A stretch of 64,000 nt of DNA from positions 930,001 through 994,000 of the forward strand of contig NZ_UATM01000032.1 in NCBI RefSeq assembly GCF_900454685.1, written 5' to 3'. Origin of the DNA: Peptoniphilus harei (lineage in GTDB: Bacteria; Bacillota; Clostridia; Tissierellales; Peptoniphilaceae). The notes beneath the pieces were generated by a model. That model ran no database searches, was not told the DNA's origin, and was given only the letters and a program-made list of their open reading frames with translations. Of this stretch, positions 51,789-58,088 are shown piece by piece. Every line of letters starts with the position of its first letter. Positions within the stretch are counted from its first letter, which is position 1. The translations under genes were made by a program, and so were the position numbers.

Positions 51789-52582
51789 AATTAAGTGAAC
51801 TAGGTAAATTACACCCAAGAGATGTAAGAGAACTTATTAGAAAGGGAGAAGTTGACCTTCCAACTTCTGGCATGAGTGAAGGCTACCTACAAGCAAACCT
51901 TGCAATCCTTCCAAAGAAATATGCCTATGACTTTCTACTATTTGCTCAAAGAAACCCAAAACCTTGTCCAATCCTTGAAGTTCTAGACGAAGGAAGCCCT
52001 CTTACAAAAATAATGGCTGACGGAGCAGACATAAGGACAGACGTGCCAAGATATAGGATTTATAAAAATGGCGAATTTGTTGAAGAAGTTAAGGACCTAA
52101 AAGACGTGTGGCAAGATGACTTTGTTACATTTGTTATTGGATGTTCCTTCTCTTTTGAAAAAGCCATGCTAGAAGCAGACGTGCCTGTAAGACACATTGA
52201 AGACGAACACAACGTTCCAATGTATATTACTAACATAGCAACAGAACCAGCAGGAGTTTTCCATGGAAACACAGTTGTATCTATGAGGCCAATTCCTTAC
52301 AAGGATATTGTTAAGGCCACAACTGTAACTGCAAGATTCCCAGCAACTCACGGAGCTCCAATCCACATTGGCGATCCATCTGTTATTGGAATTAAAGATG
52401 TTGACAAGCCAGACTTTGGTGAAAGAAGTGAAATTAAAGAAGGAGAAGTGCCAGTATTCTGGGCTTGCGGTGTAACACCTCAAGCAGTAGCTATGGCATC
52501 TAAACCTGAAATCATGATCACTCACGCACCAGGTCATATGCTTATACTAGATAAAAAAGATTCTTACGTTTCAGTATTTTAA
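51785..52582 (+). CDS. DUF1445 putative hydro-lyase (YcsI, D-glutamate cyclase-like)
   Basis: 265 residues. The block GVTPQAVAMASKPEIMITHAPGHM and IGCSFSFEKAMLEADVPVRH with GNTVVSMRPIP are typical of DUF1445. The mammalian mitochondrial homologue cyclises D-glutamate to 5-oxo-D-proline, so in this cluster the protein may connect D-glutamate or 5-oxoproline stereochemistry with the PxpABC reaction. That link is inference. It closes the operon. Confidence 0.88.
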   Translation: MKLSELGKLHPRDVRELIRKGEVDLPTSGMSEGYLQANLAILPKKYAYDFLLFAQRNPKPCPILEVLDEGSPLTKIMADGADIRTDVPRYRIYKNGEFVEEVKDLKDVWQDDFVTFVIGCSFSFEKAMLEADVPVRHIEDEHNVPMYITNIATEPAGVFHGNTVVSMRPIPYKDIVKATTVTARFPATHGAPIHIGDPSVIGIKDVDKPDFGERSEIKEGEVPVFWACGVTPQAVAMASKPEIMITHAPGHMLILDKKDSYVSVF

Positions 52583-52595
52583 AATAAAAATTCTT

Positions 52596-52625
52596 ATCTG
52601 CCAGGGAAACTTGGCAGATTTTTTA
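52596..52625 (+). terminator. Terminator of the pxp cluster
   Basis: ATCTGCCA (52596-52603) / TGGCAGAT (52612-52619), loop GGGAAACT, T6. Confidence 0.9.
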
Positions 52626-52712
52626 TGCTTAAATTTATATTTTAGTTTTTGTAGATTAAGTAAATAAGGAGTATAATTAAGTAAAGCAATAAAGAGATGG
52701 GAGAGGTGGATT

Positions 52713-53195
52713 ATGAAAAAATATTTTAAAATTTTATTAGCTTTTGCAGGTCTTATGCTTTTACTCACTGGATGCGGGAACAAATCTCTCTATTCTATGA
52801 AGACAGATTTGTCAAATGAAAGAGGTCTGGAGATGTTAGTTGGAAAGATTGACTGGAGACCCTATAAGCTTGAAGCTTATAAAGTAAAAAACCAAATTTT
52901 AGAAATAAAACTAAGTGGAGAGTCTGACATAAGTCAAGACGAGGCTGCAAAGGCAGGATTTATATATGGGGTAATCCTCCTTATCTTAACTGATGCAGAA
53001 GAAGTTAGGTATACAGGAGAAGACCTATACTTTGGTTCCATTGATAAGGACCTTGCCAATGAAGCTTTGAAAATCAAGTATGGGAAAGAAGTAGATGATT
53101 ATAAGAAGAGCCAAGAAGACTTTGACAACTTAATTGAAAGACTAAAAAATGAAAAATTTGAAACTGGTGCTGCTAAATTTGAAATGATGGAGTGA
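52713..53195 (+). CDS. Small lipoprotein, function unknown
   Basis: 160 residues. The lipobox LLLTGC places the lipidated Cys at 21 after one hydrophobic helix, so the mature chain (140 residues) is attached outside the membrane. It is acidic and mixed alpha/beta in appearance, with a hydrophobic patch FIYGVILLILTDAEEVRYTG. I recognise no family. GGGAGAGGTGG precedes the ATG. No operon partner; the next gene follows after 81 bases with its own site. Confidence 0.7.
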   Translation: MKKYFKILLAFAGLMLLLTGCGNKSLYSMKTDLSNERGLEMLVGKIDWRPYKLEAYKVKNQILEIKLSGESDISQDEAAKAGFIYGVILLILTDAEEVRYTGEDLYFGSIDKDLANEALKIKYGKEVDDYKKSQEDFDNLIERLKNEKFETGAAKFEMME

Positions 53196-53276
53196 AGACT
53201 ATTTTAATAATTTTTAAATTTCATCATCAATTTGTGATATTATAATTTGTAGTTTATAAATTGAGGATGATTTAAT

Positions 53277-53522
53277 TTGGAAAATATTTATATACTTATA
53301 ATTTTGAACTTAATAAATTTTATTCTCTATGGCCTGGACAAGTTCAAAGCCAAGCACAAGATGTGGAGGATAAGTGAGAAGACCCTTATTACATTTTCAC
53401 TTGTTGCAGGTCTTGGTGGACTTGCTGGAATGGAATTTTTTCATCACAAGACTCGCGAGAGAAAGTTTTATATTGCAAATTTTATAGGAATACTTGTGAC
53501 AATTTATGTGACATTAAAATAA
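53277..53522 (+). CDS. DUF1294 small membrane protein
   Basis: TTG start with GAGGATGA upstream; 81 residues. NFILYGLDKFKAKHKMWRISEK followed by GLGGLAGMEFFHHKTRERKF is the DUF1294 signature, with two or three membrane helices. The family's function is not known. Confidence 0.85.
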   Translation: MENIYILIILNLINFILYGLDKFKAKHKMWRISEKTLITFSLVAGLGGLAGMEFFHHKTRERKFYIANFIGILVTIYVTLK

Positions 53523-53553
53523 GGATGCCTAGTTGAAGTGACTATTCTCAATA

Positions 53554-53722
53554 AAAAACCCCTCATGCCAGAATATCTCATTACAAAAATTGGTGATTTC
53601 TAAATCTCAAACTTCTAAAATCGCAAACTCGCTTCGCTCAAACAATGCGATTTTAGACGAAGTTTTTCAATTTGAAATCTACACAATTTTTGACCTAGGA
53701 TATTCTTAGCAAGAGGGTTTTA
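53554..53722. repeat. 169-base imperfect palindrome with conserved loop core
   Basis: Arms of about 72 and 78 bases pair with small gaps: AAAACCCCTC/GAGGGTTTT at the outside, then AGAATATC/GATATTCT, CAAAAATTG/CAATTTTTG, AAACTTC/GAAGTTT and TAAAATCGCA/TGCGATTTTA nearest the centre. The loop AACTCGCTTCGCTCAAACA (53626-53644) matches the centre of the palindrome at 21939-22028. It occupies the convergent gap before the HEPN/nuclease gene. Confidence 0.8.
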
Positions 53723-53812
53723 TATTTTAATACTGAGGATGCATACATGGCATCCTTTTTTTATTGTAAAAATTTATTTATAAGCTATAAAAATCTAAAA
53801 AATTTAAAACAA

Positions 53813-54718
53813 TCAATAGGCTTCGATCTCGCCCAAGATGTCTCTTCCATCTAACATTTTTAAAATATTTTTGATGTCCAAGATAATCACTCTTTCCTTC
53901 TTTAACTTCTCCTTAGTTTCTTTTTTCAAGAAGGATGTGTTGATAAAAAGAACGGGAATTATCTTGTCATACAAGCCTGAGAACTTGTCCAAGAGTTTCT
54001 GCACTTCTTTTTCTGACAAGACTTCTGTGTTCCTGTACTTTTTAATTTCCAGCGCATACCTCTTAGAACCCTTCTTTACATAAAAGTCGAAGGAAGTGTC
54101 CTTGTCTTCATTCTTAAAGCGTTCTAGCTGGTATCCAGTCCTTTGGAGGGCAATTTGTGCCAAGCCTTCTGCTGTTACTTCTTCGTCTAGGCTTGATAGG
54201 CCTCTCAAAAGGTTTTTGGGAAAGATTTTAAAGATTCCCGTACAGATTTCTTCTCCGCCAGGCCCATACTTGTAGTCGAAACCAACTAACATGTCTTCAA
54301 CAATGTTGAAGTTGCCATGGGCCAAGGAGTTTCTTATGTGTCTCAAGAGACAATCTGTTTTCGATTCGCCTTCTGACTTTGTCAAAATAATTTTTTGAGA
54401 GTGGGGACAAATCTTTTTGTCGTAAAACTTTACTATGTCATGGTCTATATATTCTAGGAAGGCCACGTCCTTGTTCTCTAAATTCATATAATTTTTTATT
54501 ATTCCAAAGACAAAATTTTCAAAATTAAGAGAAGATGTGAGCTCATTTTCTTGTGACTGGGCTGAATTTATATTGGGAACATACCAAAGAAGGTATTCCA
54601 AATTTTTTGTCATTTCTCTTGTCAGGTCCAGGGGCTTTTTTTCGTGTTCGATTGTATAGGGGACCTTCTTATTACAATTTTCAAATTCAAATCCAAATCT
54701 TTTTAAGTTGACAGGCAT
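53813..54718 (-). CDS. Orphan protein with HEPN-like motif and PD-(D/E)XK nuclease-like C-terminus
   Basis: ATG at 54718 with AGAGGTGG upstream; a longer reading is possible but has no site. 301 residues. An N-terminal helical region ends in LLRHIRNSLAHGNF; Arg129-x4-His134 fits the R-x4-6-H motif of HEPN ribonucleases. From about 190 the sequence TGYQLERFKNEDKDTSFDFYV then YALEIKKYRN gives Asp211 and Glu224-x-Lys226, the pattern of Mrr-like restriction nucleases, with hydrophobic strand IIPVLFINTSF after it. No methylase or toxin/antitoxin partner is adjacent. A role in phage defence or RNA/DNA cleavage is inference; the domain calls rest on motifs only. Confidence 0.6.
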   Translation of the reverse strand: MPVNLKRFGFEFENCNKKVPYTIEHEKKPLDLTREMTKNLEYLLWYVPNINSAQSQENELTSSLNFENFVFGIIKNYMNLENKDVAFLEYIDHDIVKFYDKKICPHSQKIILTKSEGESKTDCLLRHIRNSLAHGNFNIVEDMLVGFDYKYGPGGEEICTGIFKIFPKNLLRGLSSLDEEVTAEGLAQIALQRTGYQLERFKNEDKDTSFDFYVKKGSKRYALEIKKYRNTEVLSEKEVQKLLDKFSGLYDKIIPVLFINTSFLKKETKEKLKKERVIILDIKNILKMLDGRDILGEIEAY

Positions 54719-54853
54719 TTTTCCACCTCTTTCATCATTCCTTAAGGAAAGTATAACACAGTTTTTAATATTTATTCTTCTTAATATTATTGACAAGTGG
54801 AGGAAAATTTTATTAAATGAATATTAACGAATATTTAATACTTGGAGGTAAAA

Positions 54854-55567
54854 ATGGAAAACTTTAATAACTCAGAAAAGAAAAAGAAGTTTGTTCCATC
54901 AATTGAAACAGAACTCAGGAGGAGACAAGTTTCTGTACCTGAAGTAATTTACAGAGCAAGTGGGATAAACTTTATGGGAAAGAGGATAAAGTCTCTTATA
55001 TTTACTAATGATATACCTATTATCGTAAACAATAACGCCCAGGCAGTTATGTCTGTCTATCCCTTTACACCTCAACTTAAAATTGTATCTGCTATAATGG
55101 AAGTTGCGTCAATGCCAGTCTTTGTAGGAATTGGTGGAGGTACAACTTCAGGACTTAGGTCAGTTAACATTGGTCTTCAAGCTGAGCTAATGGGAGCAAC
55201 TGGAGTTGTCGTAAATGCCCCTATGACTAATGAAAATATTAGTATGATATCCAAGGCTCTTGACATTGCAGTTATAGCTACTGTTATTTCAAGGTATGAC
55301 GATATAGAGGGTAAGGTTGCAGCTGGTGCCAGAGTTTTAAATATTGCAGGTGGAAAAAACACTGCAGAACTAGTAAGATATACAAGAAAGCTACTTGGAG
55401 ATGAGTTTCCAATAATAGCTACAGGCGGTCACACCGATGAGCATATTATTGAGACAATCGAAGCAGGAGCTAACGCTATCACCTACACACCAGTATCAAG
55501 CTCTGATATTTTTTCTGAAGTAATGGATACTTATAGGGAAAATAAGAGAGAGGAAGAGAGTAAATAG
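54854..55567 (+). CDS. TIM-barrel protein annotated elsewhere as hydrolase, function unknown
   Basis: ATG at 54854 with TGGAGG upstream; a TTG four codons earlier lies on that site. 237 residues of a beta/alpha barrel: FVGIGGGTTSGLRSVN, MGATGVVVNAPMTNENI, AGARVLNIAGGKNTAELVR, IIATGGHTDEHIIETIEAGANAITYTP. The last two strands look like a phosphate-binding pair seen in IGPS/NanE-like barrels. I know this as a conserved Firmicutes family without a proven reaction. Only 13 bases separate it from the antiporter gene, so they are an operon. Confidence 0.7.
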   Translation: MENFNNSEKKKKFVPSIETELRRRQVSVPEVIYRASGINFMGKRIKSLIFTNDIPIIVNNNAQAVMSVYPFTPQLKIVSAIMEVASMPVFVGIGGGTTSGLRSVNIGLQAELMGATGVVVNAPMTNENISMISKALDIAVIATVISRYDDIEGKVAAGARVLNIAGGKNTAELVRYTRKLLGDEFPIIATGGHTDEHIIETIEAGANAITYTPVSSSDIFSEVMDTYRENKREEESK

Positions 55568-55580
55568 AAAAGGAGAAAAA

Positions 55581-57089
55581 ATGGAATTTGGATTTTTATC
55601 GATAGTTCCTCCAATTGTTGCCATTGCCCTGGCACTTATAACAAAGGAAGTAATAACTTCTCTGTTAATTGGAATTATAGCTGGAGGACTTATCTTTACA
55701 GGTGGAAATATTATTGCCGCCTTAGAAACAGTTTTTACACTAATGGGGACCAAGCTTGGGGACAATGCCCTTATGCTGGTTTTCTTGGCTATGCTTGGAT
55801 CCTTGGTCATGGTAATGAACATGGCAGGTGGATCTTTTGCCTATGGTAAGTGGGCAAGTAAGAAGATTAAGAGCAAGAAGATGGCAAAACTTGCCACAGC
55901 CTTCTTGGGAATTATAATTTTTATTGACGACTACTTTAACTGTCTTACAGTTGGAGCAGTTATGAAACCAATAACTGATGAGAACAAGGTATCTAGGGCC
56001 AAGCTTGCCCACATTATAGACTCTTGTGCAGCTCCAGTTTGTATCCTGGCACCAGTTTCATCTTGGGCGGCATCAGTTGTTGCCGTTATTGGAGATACAG
56101 GGGTTGCAAACCCAATGAGCGTCTTCCTATCAACAATCCCTATGAATGTTTATCCTCTTATGACCCTTCTTATGATTTTATATTTTTCAACAACTGACAT
56201 AGAAATGGGAGTTATGGAGAAGTATGAATTAAATGACACGTCAAAAATAGTTGAAAAAGAAGATGTGGGTTATGAATATTCAAAAAACGGAAGAGTTTTC
56301 GACCTTGTCCTTCCAATTGTAGTCTTAATTTTTGTAACAATAATGATGATGTTAAAGACTGGAGGTTTCTTCTCTGAAGGAGTTGGAGCTGGAGCAGCCT
56401 TTGGAGATGCAAATGTAAACTTGTCTCTTGTAATTGGAGCCTTCTTTGCAATTGTTGTTTCTTTTATCCTTTATATTCCAAGAAAACTTTTAAAGTTTGA
56501 TGACTTTATGAAGGGGATAGTGGAAGGTATGAAGACAATGGTTTCTGCTATTGTTATCCTATCTCTTGCATGGACAATTGGTGGAATCACAAGTGATGAA
56601 TTCCTAAATACAGGATCTTATATTGCATCACTTATAGCTAATTCAACTATGCCAATGTGGATGCTGCCTGCAATAATCTTTGTAGTAGGTGCCTTCTTGT
56701 CCTTCTCAACAGGAACTGCTTGGGGAACTTTTGGTATTTTAATTCCAATTATGGTGCCAATCCTAATGCACACAGACCACATGCACTTCTTGTCAATTAT
56801 TCTTGCTGCAATCTTCTCAGGCTCAGTATTTGGAGACCACTGTTCACCAATTTCTGATACAACAATTTTGTCATCAGCAGGAGCAGGTTGCGACCACATA
56901 GCCCACGTGTCAAGTCAGTTGCCCTATGCAATTAGCGTTGGTGTTGCATCCTTCTTGGCCTTTCTAGTATCAGGTATACTTGACAAGCCAAACCTCACAC
57001 TTCCAATAGGCATAGTCTTCTTGGCAGTAATTGTTTTTGTAATGAGAAGACTAACAATAAATAAATATTTAAAAAATGTAAATAATTAA
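55581..57089 (+). CDS. NhaC-family Na+/H+ antiporter or related carrier
   Basis: 502 residues with about 12 membrane helices. IIFIDDYFNCLTVGAVMKPITDE, DSCAAPVCILAPVSSWAA, FSTGTAWGTFGILIPI and FSGSVFGDHCSPISDTTILSSAGAGCDHIAHVSSQLPYA (residues quoted in shorter blocks here) are the NhaC landmarks with paired Asp residues. Family members exchange Na+ for H+ or organic acids. AAAGGAG precedes the ATG. The partner barrel protein suggests coupling to a specific metabolite. Confidence 0.87.
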   Translation: MEFGFLSIVPPIVAIALALITKEVITSLLIGIIAGGLIFTGGNIIAALETVFTLMGTKLGDNALMLVFLAMLGSLVMVMNMAGGSFAYGKWASKKIKSKKMAKLATAFLGIIIFIDDYFNCLTVGAVMKPITDENKVSRAKLAHIIDSCAAPVCILAPVSSWAASVVAVIGDTGVANPMSVFLSTIPMNVYPLMTLLMILYFSTTDIEMGVMEKYELNDTSKIVEKEDVGYEYSKNGRVFDLVLPIVVLIFVTIMMMLKTGGFFSEGVGAGAAFGDANVNLSLVIGAFFAIVVSFILYIPRKLLKFDDFMKGIVEGMKTMVSAIVILSLAWTIGGITSDEFLNTGSYIASLIANSTMPMWMLPAIIFVVGAFLSFSTGTAWGTFGILIPIMVPILMHTDHMHFLSIILAAIFSGSVFGDHCSPISDTTILSSAGAGCDHIAHVSSQLPYAISVGVASFLAFLVSGILDKPNLTLPIGIVFLAVIVFVMRRLTINKYLKNVNN

Positions 57090-57097
57090 ATTTTTTA

Positions 57098-57121
57098 GGC
57101 TGGCTCTGCTGGCCTTTTTTT
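57098..57121 (+). terminator. Terminator of the antiporter operon
   Basis: GGCTGG/CTGGCC with GU pairs and loop CTCTG is followed by T7. Confidence 0.65.
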
Positions 57122-57233
57122 ATTGGAATGTTTTAAATGAAAAATTTTAGAAAGATGAAAAAGTTTTTTTAACTACTTTAAAAATCTTTTAATGTGGTAT
57201 ATAGTTTAGGTAAGATAAAGAAAGGGGGCTGCT

Positions 57234-57746
57234 ATGACTTTTCAAATTGAAAAGAAAGATATTTTAGACTACGACGTTGATGCAATAGTTAATGCTGCAA
57301 ATAAAGAGCTTAGACCTGGCGGAGGAGTTTGCGGACAAATCTTTTCTCGTGCAGATGACAAAGAATTAGAAGAAGAATGTAAAAGACTTGCCCCAATAGA
57401 GCCTGGCCAAGCTGTTGTGACAAAGGGATATAAGCTAAGGGCAAAAAATATTATCCACGCTGTGGGACCAATTTATTTTGATGGAAAACAAGGAGAGAAA
57501 GAAGTTTTACAAAAAGCCTACAAGTCTGCACTTGACTTGGCAGTTGAAAATGATTTTAAATCTCTTGTCTTCCCACTTCTATCTTCAGGGATTTATGGTT
57601 ATCCACTTGAAGAAGCGGCAGAAGTTGCTGTTTATACTATTAGAGACTTTTTAGAAGATCACGATCTTGATGTGACCATTTCAGTTTTAAATGACAAGTT
57701 TCTAAATGTTTTAAAAGAAAAAAATAAAGACTGGATGGAAAAATAA
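57234..57746 (+). CDS. Macrodomain (ADP-ribose-binding) protein
   Basis: 170 residues. DVDAIVNAANKELRPGGGVCGQIFSRA is the macrodomain entry loop with the ribose-contacting Asn and Gly-rich loop, and FPLLSSGIYGYPLEEAAEVA is the second loop around the distal ribose. Such enzymes remove or bind ADP-ribose or O-acetyl-ADP-ribose. The usual Asp after GGGV is Cys here, so catalysis of de-ADP-ribosylation is uncertain. AAAGGGGG precedes the ATG. It is alone, with a terminator behind. Confidence 0.9.
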   Translation: MTFQIEKKDILDYDVDAIVNAANKELRPGGGVCGQIFSRADDKELEEECKRLAPIEPGQAVVTKGYKLRAKNIIHAVGPIYFDGKQGEKEVLQKAYKSALDLAVENDFKSLVFPLLSSGIYGYPLEEAAEVAVYTIRDFLEDHDLDVTISVLNDKFLNVLKEKNKDWMEK

Positions 57747-57760
57747 AATAAGACAAAAAA

Positions 57761-57795
57761 AGATAGCTTGTCACAAAAGACAGGCTATCTTTTTA
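57761..57795 (+). terminator. Terminator of the macrodomain gene
   Basis: A 12-bp stem AGATAGCTTGTC/GACAGGCTATCT with one GU pair, loop ACAAAA, T5. Confidence 0.9.
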
Positions 57796-57884
57796 CTTGC
57801 TTGTAAAAGTATTCTTTGAAAATTTAAATTACAAGTTCTTTAGTTTCTTGAAAAAACTTTTGAAAATCAAAATTTTTTAACTTA

Positions 57885-58076
57885 TCAATAAAATAATCTC
57901 TTTACTTCGTTTCTCATTCTTATCTTGCCAGCGTGGTAGGCAACCTTGCCAGCTCTTTTTGGATTTAAGAGGGCAAGGAATCTCTTGAGTCTCCTCTTCC
58001 TTCTTCTCAATTTTCTTTTTGGTTTAATCATCTTTATAAAGGCAATAAATTTTATTAAACTAGATAATTTTTTCAT
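57885..58076 (-). CDS. Very basic 63-residue protein, function unknown
   Basis: Starts 12 bases after the PBP stop with a perfect AGGAGG spaced for the ATG at 58076. Of 63 residues 24 are Lys or Arg and only one is acidic. A hydrophobic first third (LSSLIKFIAFIKMI) is followed by PKRKLRRRKRRLKRF, an amphipathic, nucleic-acid- or phospholipid-binding looking segment. I recognise no family. Co-transcription with the class A PBP is likely. It could bind membranes, nucleic acid or teichoic acid, but the sequence alone does not tell. Confidence 0.65.
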   Translation of the reverse strand: MKKLSSLIKFIAFIKMIKPKRKLRRRKRRLKRFLALLNPKRAGKVAYHAGKIRMRNEVKRLFY

Positions 58077-58088
58077 ACTTCCTCCTAA

